A DNA stretch of 64,000 nt from SG8-40 sp963792855 (lineage in GTDB: Bacteria; Pseudomonadota; Gammaproteobacteria; Burkholderiales; Eutrophovitaceae): contig CAWBXZ010000018.1 in the NCBI GenBank assembly GCA_963792855.1, positions 248,001 through 312,000 on the forward strand. The letters are read 5' to 3'. Shown here piece by piece: positions 28,058-41,787 of this stretch. Each line of letters starts with the position of its first letter. Positions within the stretch are counted from its first letter, which is position 1. Below the pieces are notes generated by a model, which was not told where the DNA came from, did no database searches, and saw only the letters and a program-made list of their open reading frames with translations. Position numbers and translations under genes: made by a program.

Positions 28058-28106
28058 GGCGGGCAGGTATTTCGCCTCAGGGGCAGCGACGCACGGCGCC
28101 TGACGC

Positions 28107-28140
28107 GCCCGGACGGGCAGCCACCTGTGTCCGCCCGGGC
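28107..28140. other. Strong hairpin between convergent secF and cnoX
   Basis: Twelve-base arms GCCCGGACGGGC and GTCCGCCCGGGC pair with one mismatch and one wobble around a 10-base loop. No T run follows on either strand, so intrinsic termination is doubtful. It may stop Rho or stabilise 3' ends. Confidence 0.4.
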
Positions 28141-28262
28141 ATCCCGTGACGCCCGTGTCGTTCAGAATGGTGACGGCCGTGTTGCCCGTCTTCCACGGCC
28201 AGCGCGATTGCCGGTGATGTCGTTAACTGCGAGACGCTCGCGCCGGATCGGCGCGCGGCGCC

Positions 28263-29120
28263 TCAGTTCAGAGCAGCGGCCAGGAGCTTGCGATACTGGC
28301 TGGTGAGTGGATGATCGTTGCCCAGTAGTTCAAATACCGCGAGCATCGTTTTGCGTCCGGCGTCGTCGCCGAACTTGCGGTCGGCCCGGGTAATTTCCAT
28401 CAGATGCTGCAGGGCCGGTTCGTATTTCTTCGCCGCTACGTAGGCCTTCGCCAACGCAAGGCGCGTGTCAAGATCATCCGGCTTGTTCGAAACCCGTGAT
28501 TCCAGTGCCGCAGTATCCTCCGCGGTATGTTTGGAACCGGCAAACGTCAACTGCGCTTTGAGGTGCTCGACGCGGGGATCCATGGCGGCCAGCGGCGAGA
28601 GGTTATCCAGCAGCGCGGCGGCTTCCTCGCTGCGATCGAGTGCGATCAGGACCTCGGCGCGGTCGATGCGAATGGATTCATTGTCCGGCTCCAGTGCCTG
28701 AGCCTCATCGAGTTGCGCAATGGCCTGTGCGGCTTGACCTGACCCGTAGGTCTGCATTGCTGCACGCCTTTGTTGTTCGGCGTCACTGGGCAGCAAGCGC
28801 TCGATGAATTGGCGCACCGCGCCTTCGGGCAACGCGCCGGTGAATTCGTCGATCAGCTTGCCGTCAGAAAACGCCTTGACGTTGGGTATGCCTCTTACGC
28901 CAAATTCTGCTGCGATGGATGGATTCTCGTCGGAATTGACCTTGGCAAGCAGGAATCGCCCACCGAATTCTTTCGACAGCTTTTCAATAATCGGTGTCAA
29001 CGTGCGGCATGGGCCACACCACGGCGCCCAGAAGTCAACCAGAACGAGACGGTTCGCCGATTCTTCGATTACGCTTTGCTGAAAACTGTCTTCAGTGACT
29101 TCGACAACGTGCCCTGCCAT
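28263..29120 (-). CDS. cnoX: CnoX (YbbN)-type thioredoxin-TPR chaperone
   Basis: 285 residues. The N-terminal thioredoxin domain (about 1-110) has WAPWCGPCRT with both redox Cys (35 and 38), and a C-terminal TPR-like helical domain follows (AQLDEAQALEPDNE onward). The family is a holdase that hands clients to GroEL and DnaK under oxidative stress. The E. coli protein lacks the full CxxC, so this one is expected to be redox-active as well. It converges on secF, and purB lies 99 bp upstream in the same direction. Confidence 0.88.
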   Translation of the reverse strand: MAGHVVEVTEDSFQQSVIEESANRLVLVDFWAPWCGPCRTLTPIIEKLSKEFGGRFLLAKVNSDENPSIAAEFGVRGIPNVKAFSDGKLIDEFTGALPEGAVRQFIERLLPSDAEQQRRAAMQTYGSGQAAQAIAQLDEAQALEPDNESIRIDRAEVLIALDRSEEAAALLDNLSPLAAMDPRVEHLKAQLTFAGSKHTAEDTAALESRVSNKPDDLDTRLALAKAYVAAKKYEPALQHLMEITRADRKFGDDAGRKTMLAVFELLGNDHPLTSQYRKLLAAALN

Positions 29121-29219
29121 TGCAATACTCCCAATATGGATCTGGATTATCTGGGGATGATAAAGCAGGGTTCAAGCGGGCAGGGCGTTGCGCCAGGCAG
29201 CAAATTATCGCCGCATCTG

Positions 29220-30659
<1,440 letters not shown>

Positions 30660-30684
30660 TTAGCATGGGCAAGGTTGCTGTTCG

Positions 30685-31308
30685 ATGACCAATGCGCTGA
30701 ATGGTTTATTGAGGGAGGCGCGTGCGTGCGAGCGTTGTGCCGCGCACCTCCCACTGGGCCCGAGACCCATACTCAGGGCCACGGCAACCGCGCGATTGCT
30801 GATCGTGGGACAGGCACCGGGACGGCGCGTGCACGAAACAGGGGTGCCCTGGAACGATCCGTCAGGGGATCGCTTGCGCGAATGGATGCGACTCGACCGG
30901 GAGCAGTTCTACGACGCGCGGCGCATCGCGATCATTCCTGCGGGACTTTGTTATCCGGGGACGGGGCCCAGTGGCGATCTCCCGCCTCGGCCGGAGTGTG
31001 CGCCGTACTGGCACCCGCGCCTGGTGCCGATGCTACCCGCACTGCAAATTGCCTTGTTGGTGGGGAGCTACGCGCAAGCTTATTATCTGGGCAGCGCGCG
31101 AAGAAAGACACTGACCGAAACAGTGCGAGCCTGGCGTGATTACCTGCCGCATTTCCTGCCGATGCCGCACCCGAGTCCGCGCAATCAGATGTGGCTCAGG
31201 CGCAACCCGTGGTTCACCGAAGAGGTGCTGCCTTTTTTGCGCGAAGTCGTGCAGTACACCATGTCGCAACCGACTGTGGCACCAGAATCCTTAGTGAAGT
31301 GCGACTGA
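30685..31308 (+). CDS. Uracil-DNA glycosylase family protein
   Basis: 207-residue single-domain protein of the uracil-DNA glycosylase superfamily. The catalytic motif is VGQAPGRRVHETGVPWNDPS and the DNA-binding motif is PHPSPRN. An N-terminal C-x2-C (ACERCAAH) may be part of an iron-sulfur site, as in families 4 and 5, but the remaining ligands are not clear. It most likely removes uracil or another damaged base. It sits between purB and mnmA on the opposite strand, where enterobacteria have hflD. Confidence 0.82.
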   Translation: MTNALNGLLREARACERCAAHLPLGPRPILRATATARLLIVGQAPGRRVHETGVPWNDPSGDRLREWMRLDREQFYDARRIAIIPAGLCYPGTGPSGDLPPRPECAPYWHPRLVPMLPALQIALLVGSYAQAYYLGSARRKTLTETVRAWRDYLPHFLPMPHPSPRNQMWLRRNPWFTEEVLPFLREVVQYTMSQPTVAPESLVKCD

Positions 31309-31344
31309 AACCGGAATTCGGACGGCTGGTGCTGGTGTTGCGTT

Positions 31345-32427
31345 TCATTGCGCTGGGACCGCGCGCTCGATGATTCCGCCGCCCAGGCAAACGCGTGATT
31401 CGTACACCACCACGGACTGCCCCGGCGTGACCGCCCACTGCGGTTCCGCGAAACGGATTTCACAATGCTCATTCGTGACTGAGTCGACCTCGCAGGGAGC
31501 GTCCTTTTGCCGATAGCGCGTCTTGGCACCGTAGACCCAGTGAGTGTGTGGCAAAGCCCCACTAATCCAGTTCAGATCGATCGCGACGGTGGCATCTGAC
31601 AACAGGGCGGGGTGATCATGTCCCTGAACGACGCGTAGTCGATTGGATTCGATGTCCTTGCCGGCGACATACCAGGGCTCGCCTTCCCCGCCGATACCCA
31701 AGCCCTGGCGCTGACCGATCGTGTAGTACATGAGTCCGGAATGTTTGCCGACCGTCTTGCCATCGAGCGTGACAATGTCTCCGGGCCGATCGGGGAGGTA
31801 ACGGCTCAGAAACTCGCGGAACGGGCGTTCTCCGATAAAGCAGATTCCTGTGGAGTCTTTCTTCTCGGAATTCGGCAGGCCGATCTCCCGGGCAAGCCCG
31901 CGCACATCGCGCTTGTATAGCTGGCCGAGCGGAAAACGGGTTCTGGAAAGCTGCTCCTGATTGAGCCGATAGAGAAAATAGCTCTGATCCTTGGTTCCGT
32001 CCTCCGCCTTGAGTAACTCGAAGCGGCCGTCGACTTCTCGTACCTGGGCGTAATGGCCGGTTGCGATGGTGTCTGCACCCAGTTCGATCGCATGGTCAAG
32101 AAATGCGCGGAATTTGATTTCAGAATTGCAGAGCACATCGGGGTTGGGCGTACGCCCGGCCTTGTATTCGGCCAGGAAGTGCTTGAAGACGCGATCCTTG
32201 TACTCGGCCGAAAAGTTCACCGTCTCGATATCGATGCCAATAATGTCGGCAACCGAGACCGCGTCGATCAGATCCTGCCGGGAACTGCAGTACTCGTCGT
32301 CATCATCGTCCTCCCAGTTCTTCATGAACAGCCCGATGACCTCAAAGCCCTGTTCCTTCAACAACCAGGCAGCGACGGATGAATCGACACCACCGGACAG
32401 TCCGACTATTACCTTTTGCTTGGCCAT
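31345..32427 (-). CDS. mnmA: tRNA 2-thiouridylase MnmA
   Basis: 360-residue enzyme that activates U34 with ATP and inserts sulfur to form s2U in tRNA-Lys, -Glu and -Gln. The PP-loop [12 protein letters not shown], catalytic Cys in [14 protein letters not shown] and the second Cys in [13 protein letters not shown] are seen. The start is the ATG at 32425-32427 (MAKQKVIVG); about 40 upstream in-frame residues are unlike the family. It converges on the glycosylase gene and lies 119 bp after nudJ. Confidence 0.96.
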   Translation of the reverse strand: MAKQKVIVGLSGGVDSSVAAWLLKEQGFEVIGLFMKNWEDDDDDEYCSSRQDLIDAVSVADIIGIDIETVNFSAEYKDRVFKHFLAEYKAGRTPNPDVLCNSEIKFRAFLDHAIELGADTIATGHYAQVREVDGRFELLKAEDGTKDQSYFLYRLNQEQLSRTRFPLGQLYKRDVRGLAREIGLPNSEKKDSTGICFIGERPFREFLSRYLPDRPGDIVTLDGKTVGKHSGLMYYTIGQRQGLGIGGEGEPWYVAGKDIESNRLRVVQGHDHPALLSDATVAIDLNWISGALPHTHWVYGAKTRYRQKDAPCEVDSVTNEHCEIRFAEPQWAVTPGQSVVVYESRVCLGGGIIERAVPAQ

Positions 32428-32546
32428 TATTAGCGATCGGCTATGCTTTTCAAGAGATGCATTAAGAAGTGCGTCGTTGGCTTTTCCGGGTGCCACGGCG
32501 CCGGCATTGCCGCCTTGGCTTCCGCAAACGCTGTCGAATGCAGTGA

Positions 32547-32996
32547 TCACCCGGGGAAATCGACGAGCAACTCGGTTCCATAGCGGCGGCCGGACACAAA
32601 GTCCTCAATGCAGCGAACGACTAGCGGACTTCGGTGGCGCGCGACACTGTCAAGAATTTCCTCGTGGCTGAGCCATACCGTCCTGATGATACCCTCGTCC
32701 AGTTTTCTGTCCGTATGGTGCTCACCGAGGCTGCCGGAAAAAGTGAAGCGCAGGTAGGTGGTTTGACTGTTCGGCTTGGTCCAGCGATAAACGCCGACGA
32801 TCTGCTCGGGATGGAAATCGTAAGCGGTCTCTTCGAGCGTTTCCCGTCGCACCGCGTCGACGATCGATTCGTCCGCTTCAAGGTGACCAGCTGGCTGATT
32901 CAGGCGAACGCCGTCATTCGTGCGTTCTTCAACCAGCAGGAACTTCCCGTCCCGCTGTACGACGGCAGCGACGGTTACGTTTGGTTTCCACACCAT
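32547..32996 (-). CDS. nudJ: Nudix hydrolase NudJ-like
   Basis: 149 residues. The Nudix box is [20 protein letters not shown] followed by TAYD; the usual Gly near its end is Ala, as in NudJ relatives. NudJ removes phosphate from nucleoside di- and triphosphates and the thiamine precursor HMP-PP. The position next to mnmA and near purB matches the enterobacterial purB-hflD-mnmA-nudJ cluster. Cytoplasmic. Confidence 0.88.
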   Translation of the reverse strand: MVWKPNVTVAAVVQRDGKFLLVEERTNDGVRLNQPAGHLEADESIVDAVRRETLEETAYDFHPEQIVGVYRWTKPNSQTTYLRFTFSGSLGEHHTDRKLDEGIIRTVWLSHEEILDSVARHRSPLVVRCIEDFVSGRRYGTELLVDFPG

Positions 32997-33067
32997 TTTC
33001 AGAAAACGCCTGTGTCCGTTGAATGCCTTCGTCGCAGTCTCGTGCCCTGGCCGGTACCATAGAACGT

Positions 33068-33106
33068 GCGCGTTACGCCCGCGTCTTGTGTGCCGGCGTA
33101 ACGCGC
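33068..33106. other. Perfect 12-bp hairpin between aceB and nudJ
   Basis: GCGCGTTACGCC and GGCGTAACGCGC form an exact inverted repeat around 15 bases, just beyond the malate synthase stop. No T run follows, so it may be an mRNA end stabiliser or a Rho-linked terminator. Confidence 0.55.
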
Positions 33107-33113
33107 AGCGGTA

Positions 33114-34730
33114 TCAAGCCGCCTCGTGCGCAACCACGTAGTCGTATGCCGGCAAGGTCAGGAATTCGACGAAATCATCGGCAAGCGTGAGCTTTTCGAA
33201 CATATTCGCGCCTTCTTCGTACTTTCCGTTAGCGTATGCAGCGCCCAGCATTTCCTTCACCTTCGCCAGTTCCTCGGGAACCAGTTGGCTGAACATCTCG
33301 CGCGTCACCTTGCGCCCGTCATCTAGCACGCCAAGCGGGCTGCGTATCCAATGCCATATCTGCGCGCGAGAAATCTCCGCGGTTGCCGCGTCTTCCATCA
33401 GGTTGAAGATTGGCACACACCCTGTTCCTGCGAGCCAGGCGCCCATGTACTGGATACCGATGTTGATGTTCATCCGCAAGCCGTTTTCGGTGATCGGGCC
33501 TTGTGGCTTGAAGTCGAGCAGATCGCTGGCGCTGACGTTCACATCCGGACGCTGCTTCGCGATCTGGTTTGGCGTTTTCATCACTTTATCGAATGAGTCC
33601 TGCGCCAGGGCGACCAGACCCGGGTGCGCTACCCAGGTGCCGTCATGCCCGTCGCTGGCCTCACGGTCCTTGTCGGCGCGCACTTTTGCCATTGCCGCTT
33701 CATTGGCCTGCGGGTCGTTCTTGATCGGGATCTGGGCCGCCATGCCACCCATGGCAAAAGCACCGCGCTTGTGACAGGTCTTGATGAGCAGCAGCGAGTA
33801 GGCGCGCATGAAGGGACTCGTCATCGTTACCAGGTTACGGTCTGCGAGGATGAAGCCTTCGCGGTTACGGAATTTCTTGATGCAGCTGAAAATGTAGTCC
33901 CAGCGGCCACAGTTCAAGCCGGCCGAGTGATCGCGAAGTTCATAGAGAATCTCGTCCATTTCAAATGCGGCGAGAATCGTCTCGATCAATACGGTCGCCT
34001 TGACGGTGCCTTGCGCCAGCCCGAGTTCGTTTTGCGCAAACACGAATACGTCATTCCACAGCCGCGCTTCGAGGTGTGACTCCATCTTCGGCAGATACAG
34101 GTAGATGCCGGACTTGCGCGCGACGCGTTCGGCCGCGTTGTGGAAGAAATACAAGCCGAAATCAAACAATGAGCCGGACATCGGCTGGCCATCGACAATC
34201 ACGTGCTTTTCGGTGAGGTGCCAGCCACGGGGGCGCACCAGCAGCGTCGCGACATTATTGCCAAGCTTGTACTGTTTGCCTTCGGGGCTGGTGAAGCTGA
34301 TGGTCTGGCGCACCGCGTCACGCATGTTGATCTGCCCCGCAACCTGATTGTCCCAGCTTGGCGTGTTCGAGTCCTCAAAGTCGGCCATGTACATTTTTGC
34401 GCCGGAATTCAGCGCGTTGATGACCATCTTTCGGTCTGTCGGACCGGTGATTTCGGTACGGCGGTCCTGCAGGTCTGCGGGAACAGGGGCAACGGTCCAT
34501 TCGGCATCACGAATCGGTTGCGTCTCGGGCAGGAAGCAGGGCAGTTTCCCGGCGTTCAGTTCCTTTTGCCTTAGAACGCGCCGTTCGATGAGTTCGATGC
34601 GGCGCGCATCGAACTTGCGGTGCAGCTTGGCGAGGAATGCGAGTGCTTCGGGCGTCAGGATGGCGGCATACTCGGGATTGAAACTGCCGGTAACGTTCAT
34701 TCCTGCGGGCGGGCTGTACTGTTGGGTCAT
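33114..34730 (-). CDS. aceB: Malate synthase A
   Basis: 538 residues, the length of the A form. It condenses glyoxylate with acetyl-CoA to malate in the glyoxylate shunt. Motifs: [62 protein letters not shown] and [14 protein letters not shown]. It lies 212 bp downstream of isocitrate lyase on the same strand; that gap has no visible T-run terminator, so co-transcription is possible. Confidence 0.97.
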   Translation of the reverse strand: MTQQYSPPAGMNVTGSFNPEYAAILTPEALAFLAKLHRKFDARRIELIERRVLRQKELNAGKLPCFLPETQPIRDAEWTVAPVPADLQDRRTEITGPTDRKMVINALNSGAKMYMADFEDSNTPSWDNQVAGQINMRDAVRQTISFTSPEGKQYKLGNNVATLLVRPRGWHLTEKHVIVDGQPMSGSLFDFGLYFFHNAAERVARKSGIYLYLPKMESHLEARLWNDVFVFAQNELGLAQGTVKATVLIETILAAFEMDEILYELRDHSAGLNCGRWDYIFSCIKKFRNREGFILADRNLVTMTSPFMRAYSLLLIKTCHKRGAFAMGGMAAQIPIKNDPQANEAAMAKVRADKDREASDGHDGTWVAHPGLVALAQDSFDKVMKTPNQIAKQRPDVNVSASDLLDFKPQGPITENGLRMNINIGIQYMGAWLAGTGCVPIFNLMEDAATAEISRAQIWHWIRSPLGVLDDGRKVTREMFSQLVPEELAKVKEMLGAAYANGKYEEGANMFEKLTLADDFVEFLTLPAYDYVVAHEAA

Positions 34731-34942
34731 GCGGTCTCCAGCTGAACGAGTGGTTGTGAAACGCGAAACGTCAGGCGTTGCGCAATATGAAATGCCATTT
34801 CAGTCGATGCTGGAAGTATAACGCCGCAACGGTAGATGCAACCCGTTGCGGCGTTCGTGTTGGGTGGGCTAACGCTCAGCGGGGCGGGTTCCGGAGAGCG
34901 TTAGCCAACTACGGTTGAATGATTCGCTTGGGTAAATTGCGA

Positions 34943-36220
34943 TCAGGCGAACTGCGCTTCTTCGGTTGAGCCGGTGAGCGCTGTGACCGAGGACTTGCCC
35001 GACTGGACCACCTGCACGACATCGTCGAAGTAACTCGTGCCCACTTCACGCTGGTGCCTGGTAGCCGTGTAACCGGCGGATTCGGCTTCGAATTCCGCCT
35101 GCTGAAGCTTGACATAAGCGGTCATGTTGTCCCGCGCATAGCCCTGCGACAGCTCGAACATCGAGTAATTCAGCGCATGGAAACCGGCCAGCGTGATGAA
35201 CTGGAATTTGTAGCCCATGGCGCCCAGCTCGCGCTGGAACTTGGCGATCGTCGCGTCGTCGAGGTTCTTTTTCCAGTTAAACGACGGCGAGCAGTTATAC
35301 GCCAGTAGTTGCTCCGGGTATTCGCGGTGAATGGCCTCGGCGAACTGTTTCGCAAAAGCCAGATCGGGTGTGCCTGTTTCGCACCAGACCAGGTCAGCAT
35401 AGGGCGCATAGGCAAGGCCTCGGGCAATCGCCTGCTGAATGCCGTTGATGACGCGGAAGTAGCCCTCCGGCGTGCGCTCCCCCGTGCAGAACGGCCGGTC
35501 GGTTTCGTCGACATCGGAGGTGAGCAGGTTAGCCGCTTCGGCGTCAGTGCGAGCGAGCACCACCGTGGGCACGCCCATGGTATCTGCCGCCAGCCGTGCC
35601 GCGACCAGCTTCTGCACCGCTTCCTGAGTCGGTACGAGTACCTTGCCGCCCATGTGTCCGCATTTTTTCGCGGAAGCCAGTTGATCTTCGAAATGCACGC
35701 CTGCCGCCCCGGCTTCGATCATCGCCTTCATCAGTTCGTAGGCGTTGAGCACGCCGCCAAATCCGGCTTCGGCGTCTGCGACGATTGGCGCCAGCCAATC
35801 GATGTCATTCTTTCCCTCGGCGTGGTGAATCTGGTCAGCGCGCAACAATGTGTTGTTGATGCGCCGGACGACCGACGGCACGCTGTTCGCGGGATAGAGT
35901 GACTGGTCGGGATACATTTCCCCCGACAGGTTGGCATCTGCTGCGACCTGCCAACCGGACAGATAGATGGCTTTCAGTCCGGCGCGTACCTGCTGCATCG
36001 CCTGGTTTCCGGTCAACGCACCGAGAGAATTGACGAAAGGTTCGTTGTTGATCAATGCCCAGAGTTTTTCGGCGCCGCGCCGCGCGAGGGTGTGCTCGAT
36101 TTGCACCGAGCCGCGCAGTCGAACGACGTCTTCGGCCGAATAGGGGCGTTTGGTGGTTTTCCAGCGGGGGTTGCTTTCCCATTCCTTCTGGAGTTCCTTA
36201 ACTGCAATGTCGCGATTCAT
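34943..36220 (-). CDS. aceA: Isocitrate lyase
   Basis: 425-residue glyoxylate shunt enzyme splitting isocitrate to succinate and glyoxylate. The catalytic [14 protein letters not shown] loop, the [10 protein letters not shown] motif and [14 protein letters not shown] are present. The start is the ATG at 36218-36220, preceded on its strand by AAAGGGAGTATTG; the frame continues upstream for 80 codons of unrelated sequence. It is divergent from icd across 580 bp. Confidence 0.97.
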   Translation of the reverse strand: MNRDIAVKELQKEWESNPRWKTTKRPYSAEDVVRLRGSVQIEHTLARRGAEKLWALINNEPFVNSLGALTGNQAMQQVRAGLKAIYLSGWQVAADANLSGEMYPDQSLYPANSVPSVVRRINNTLLRADQIHHAEGKNDIDWLAPIVADAEAGFGGVLNAYELMKAMIEAGAAGVHFEDQLASAKKCGHMGGKVLVPTQEAVQKLVAARLAADTMGVPTVVLARTDAEAANLLTSDVDETDRPFCTGERTPEGYFRVINGIQQAIARGLAYAPYADLVWCETGTPDLAFAKQFAEAIHREYPEQLLAYNCSPSFNWKKNLDDATIAKFQRELGAMGYKFQFITLAGFHALNYSMFELSQGYARDNMTAYVKLQQAEFEAESAGYTATRHQREVGTSYFDDVVQVVQSGKSSVTALTGSTEEAQFA

Positions 36221-36800
36221 CAATACTCCCTTTCCTTTGCGAAACTTATTGTTCTCACTTTGTGTGCCTGCAACTGGCAACGACCCGATGCACGTACCGT
36301 GATGGCACGTGCCGACCCAGGCAATTGACGAATTAACTTCGCAGGCACTGCTCATGACTGCGTGGCTCCCAGAGGTCCGGTCCGGTTTGCCGCGCAGAAA
36401 GCCGTCGGTTGCGGCCTTCCATATCTGACTTGCTGTCGATGAAGGTAGGAATCGCAGCAAATGCAGTCGGCCCTTACGCTATTGAAGCGCGTTCCGCATT
36501 GCAACATTCAAATTACCGGGGGTGCAAAACGTTAAAAAACAGATAGTAAAGAGTTTTACGGGCAATATTTTTTATATTGCGAAACAACATTTCAGGAATT
36601 CATGTTGCTTGGTGCCGGTGTTGTAATGCGGTCATCGGCCGCCGGTTTCCGGCACTCGCGTGGCCTGGCCTGACGCTCTGCATCCGGTAATTGGCCCAGG
36701 CATGTAGAATCGCGACTTCATTTTCGGCCGGTTGTGTTGCGCATTGACCCGCCGAAGCGCTTTTTCCAATCCAGTAAACCTATCGATCGAGGCACCCTGC
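36221..36800. other. Divergent control region between aceA and icd
   Basis: 580 bp with no convincing gene. An AT-rich core (about 36480-36620) carries the dyad listed separately. A TAGAAT -10-like box lies at 36705-36710 on the icd side, without a good -35. It must hold the promoters for both branches of isocitrate use. Confidence 0.55.
36562..36580. promoter_or_regulatory. Candidate operator dyad upstream of aceA/icd
   Basis: GCAATAT and ATATTGC form a perfect inverted repeat around five T, in the AT-rich core of the divergent region. It looks like a dimeric-repressor site; the protein is not known. Confidence 0.4.
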
Positions 36801-38045
36801 ATGTACAAACACATTCAATTGCCGGATAGCGGCGAAAAGATCACAGTCAACCCGGACCTCAGCCTGAATGTTCCGGACAACCCCGTCATTCCCTACATCG
36901 AGGGTGATGGTACGGGCGTTGACATTACACCGGTGATGCTCAAGGTCGTTGATGCAGCGATTAAGGCCGCCTACGGCGGCAAGCGCAAGATCGTCTGGAT
37001 GGAAATGTATGCAGGGGAGAAATCCTGCAAGGTTTACGGAGAGGACGTCTGGTTGCCCGACGAAACGCTGGAAGCTTCCAAAGAATTCGTCGTGTCGATC
37101 AAGGGGCCGCTTACGACGCCTGTGGGTGGTGGCATCCGGTCGATCAACGTCGCCTTGCGTCAGCAGTTGGACCTCTATGTGTGCCTGCGTCCGATCAGGT
37201 ATTTCAAGGGTGTCCCGAGCCCGTTGAAGCAACCGGAAAACACCGACATGGTGATTTTCCGGGAGAACTCGGAAGACATCTACGCCGGAATCGAATGGCA
37301 AGCCGAGAGTGATGAGGCGCGCAAGGTAATCAAGTTCCTTACCGGCGAAATGGGGGTAAAAAAAATCCGCTTCCCCGAAACATCCGGCATCGGCGTCAAA
37401 CCGGTTTCCAGGGAAGGAACCGAGCGCCTGGTGCGTAAGGCAATCCAGTATGCGATCGCGAACAAGCGTGATTCGGTCACCCTGGTACACAAGGGCAATA
37501 TCATGAAGTTCACGGAAGGTGCATTCCGCGACTGGGGGTATGCGCTGGCGCAACGCGAATTCGGTGCAGAACTTCTCGACGGCGGCCCGTGGATGAAACT
37601 GCCGGGCGGCATCGTTATCAAGGACGTCATTGCTGATGCTTTTCTGCAACAAATCTTGCTGCGCCCGGCCGAATACGACGTCATTGCCACGCTGAACCTG
37701 AACGGCGATTACGTATCCGACGCTCTGGCGGCCCAGGTTGGGGGTATTGGCATAGCACCCGGCGCGAATCTGTCGGATTCGGTGGCCATGTTCGAAGCCA
37801 CGCATGGCACTGCACCAAAGTACGCAGGCAAGGATTACGTCAACCCCGGGTCGTTGATTCTGTCCGCTGAAATGATGCTGCGCCACATGGGCTGGGTGGA
37901 AGCCGCAGACCTGGTGATCAGTTCGATGGAGTCGGCGATTGCGGACCGGGTGGTGACCTACGATTTCGCCCGGCTTCTCGACAAGGCCGAGCAGGTGTCA
38001 TGTTCCGGGTTCGGCGAAGCCATGATTGCGCGCATGCGCCGTTAG
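36801..38045 (+). CDS. icd: NADP-dependent isocitrate dehydrogenase
   Basis: 414-residue TCA-cycle enzyme of the E. coli Icd type. Motifs: [45 protein letters not shown] (with the Ser that AceK phosphorylates in enterobacteria to divert isocitrate to the shunt), and [19 protein letters not shown]. The start is the ATG at 36801, where homology begins. No aceK is in the window. A bidirectional terminator follows. Confidence 0.97.
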   Translation: MYKHIQLPDSGEKITVNPDLSLNVPDNPVIPYIEGDGTGVDITPVMLKVVDAAIKAAYGGKRKIVWMEMYAGEKSCKVYGEDVWLPDETLEASKEFVVSIKGPLTTPVGGGIRSINVALRQQLDLYVCLRPIRYFKGVPSPLKQPENTDMVIFRENSEDIYAGIEWQAESDEARKVIKFLTGEMGVKKIRFPETSGIGVKPVSREGTERLVRKAIQYAIANKRDSVTLVHKGNIMKFTEGAFRDWGYALAQREFGAELLDGGPWMKLPGGIVIKDVIADAFLQQILLRPAEYDVIATLNLNGDYVSDALAAQVGGIGIAPGANLSDSVAMFEATHGTAPKYAGKDYVNPGSLILSAEMMLRHMGWVEAADLVISSMESAIADRVVTYDFARLLDKAEQVSCSGFGEAMIARMRR

Positions 38046-38075
38046 TTTTCACTCAACCTGCTGATTCAAGTAAAT

Positions 38076-38113
38076 AAAAAAACCCGCGATCAGTGATGAT
38101 CGCGGGTTTTGTT
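38076..38113. terminator. Bidirectional terminator between icd and the cold-shock gene
   Basis: Perfect 12-bp stem AACCCGCGATCA / TGATCGCGGGTT with a GTGA loop, preceded by an A tract and followed by TTTTGTTT. Confidence 0.95.
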
Positions 38114-38147
38114 TGATTGGTCCCTGCTGGCGGTTCTTGTGACCTGC

Positions 38148-38354
38148 TCAGCTTGCCTCCTGAATATTCGATGCCTGCTTGCCCTTTGGGCCCTGGGTGA
38201 CGTCGAAGGATACCTTCTGCCCTTCTTTCAGCGTCTTGAAGCCATTCATCTGAATCGCTGAAAAGTGTGCGAACAAATCTTCACTACCGTCATCGGGCGT
38301 AATAAAACCGTAGCCCTTGGCATCGTTAAACCATTTCACCGTACCAGTTGCCAT
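38148..38354 (-). CDS. Cold-shock domain protein (CspA family)
   Basis: 68-residue single cold-shock domain, an RNA chaperone and antiterminator. RNP1 (KGYGFITPD) and RNP2 (DLFAHFS) are intact, and the N terminus [11 protein letters not shown] is standard. The leader contains a small hairpin (GCGGGT/ACCCGC, 38380-38396), as many csp leaders are structured. Divergent from clpS with 292 bp between. Confidence 0.95.
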   Translation of the reverse strand: MATGTVKWFNDAKGYGFITPDDGSEDLFAHFSAIQMNGFKTLKEGQKVSFDVTQGPKGKQASNIQEAS

Positions 38355-38646
38355 AACTTCTCATTCCCCGACTGTGAACGCGGGTCGGATACCCGCCGAC
38401 TCTGTTTGAGATTCAAGCCAGCATTGTCGGCCTAACCGGTACAGCAGTTGCCTTGAAGCCAAACACCCTCACGCATTTAAGGACAATCGCCTGATGAAGT
38501 CAAGCGTGAGCACATGGTACCTACGCCCCTGAGTGAACGCGATTTTTGCTTGTTTTCGTGGTATCTGCGGCAAAAGGGCGAGGCACTTGTAATTTCTGCA
38601 GTTATGCGCAAAATTAGGACTGGGATGTGTAGCGAGAACAGCGATA

Positions 38647-38955
38647 ATGGCGACAGGGACTCGCGGAGACTCGCTCCTTGAGGTCGAAAAGGCCAAGGTC
38701 AAGCCTCCTGGTTTGTACAAGGTTTTGCTACTGAACGACGATTACACACCGATGGATTTCGTTGTTTCGGTATTGCAAAAGTTTTTTTCAATGGACCGCG
38801 AACAAGCGACCCAGATTATGCTCAAAGTTCACAAGGAAGGGATGGGCGTTTGCGGGGTCTTTCCGAAGGACGTGGCGGCCACAAAAGTCGAGCAGGTGAT
38901 TTCGTTTTCGCGACAACACCAGCACCCTCTGCAATGTGTGATGGAAGAAACCTAA
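38647..38955 (+). CDS. clpS: ClpS adaptor
   Basis: 102-residue adaptor that binds N-degron substrates and delivers them to ClpA. The binding-pocket segment [13 protein letters not shown] and [19 protein letters not shown] are characteristic. The stop lies one base before the clpA ATG, so the pair is translationally coupled. Confidence 0.95.
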   Translation: MATGTRGDSLLEVEKAKVKPPGLYKVLLLNDDYTPMDFVVSVLQKFFSMDREQATQIMLKVHKEGMGVCGVFPKDVAATKVEQVISFSRQHQHPLQCVMEET

Positions 38956-38956
38956 T

Positions 38957-41230
<2,274 letters not shown>

Positions 41231-41252
41231 GCCGGTCGCGCAGGCTGGCTGA

Positions 41253-41280
41253 AACCGGGTTCATCAGCCCGGTTTTTTTT
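41253..41280 (+). terminator. Terminator after clpA
   Basis: Stem AACCGGG / CCCGGTT with an eight-base loop, followed by a run of T. Confidence 0.92.
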
Positions 41281-41412
41281 CGCACTCCAGTCAGGCGCTG
41301 GAGGAGTGCCTGTGTTGACGGGATTCTGAATCTCGCCAGGCCGCTTCGAAGCACGAATGGCACGGCCAACAAACGATCCCGCCGGGATGCGGAGTCAGGA
41401 GTAGTAAAGACA

Positions 41413-41787
41413 ATGGTGAAACAGGTGGTGATGAAGGCGTCGAACTATGGACTGGCGGTCAAGCGGCACGCGATTGCCAATGCGCTGCTCTTCGCATCCT
41501 TGTGTGCCCTCACACCCTATGCAACGCTTGCGCAGGACATGCAGGGACGCAACTGGGCTGGCGCCTGTACCGGATGCCACGGCAGCGAAGGCAGAAGCAG
41601 CGGAGTGATTCCGTCCATCGCCGGCATGGAAAAGGCGAAGTTTGTTCGCCTGATGACGGCGTTTCAGGATGGCTCGCAACCGGCGACGCTGATGAATCAG
41701 ATTGCGCGTGGCTTGAGCGCCGAGCAAATAGACAAGCTGGCTGACTACTTTGCCAGTCGCAAACCCGGCGGGGGGCAGAGCAAATGA
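41413..41787 (+). CDS. Monoheme c-type cytochrome, sulfide dehydrogenase cytochrome subunit-like
   Basis: 124 residues. A signal peptide of about 40 residues ends in TLAQ, so the protein is periplasmic. A single heme site, CTGCH, is followed by a likely axial Met in TLMNQIARGLS. Size and neighbour indicate FccA-type electron carrier for the flavoprotein encoded next; many FccA are diheme, this one has one. Start is either ATG 41413 or ATG 41431 (AGGTGGTG upstream of the second). Its end overlaps the fccB start by 4 nt. Confidence 0.85.
   Translation: MVKQVVMKASNYGLAVKRHAIANALLFASLCALTPYATLAQDMQGRNWAGACTGCHGSEGRSSGVIPSIAGMEKAKFVRLMTAFQDGSQPATLMNQIARGLSAEQIDKLADYFASRKPGGGQSK

Noticed and set aside
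36780..37886. 368-codon minus-strand frame opposite icd
   Set aside because: Antisense shadow; icd is certain.
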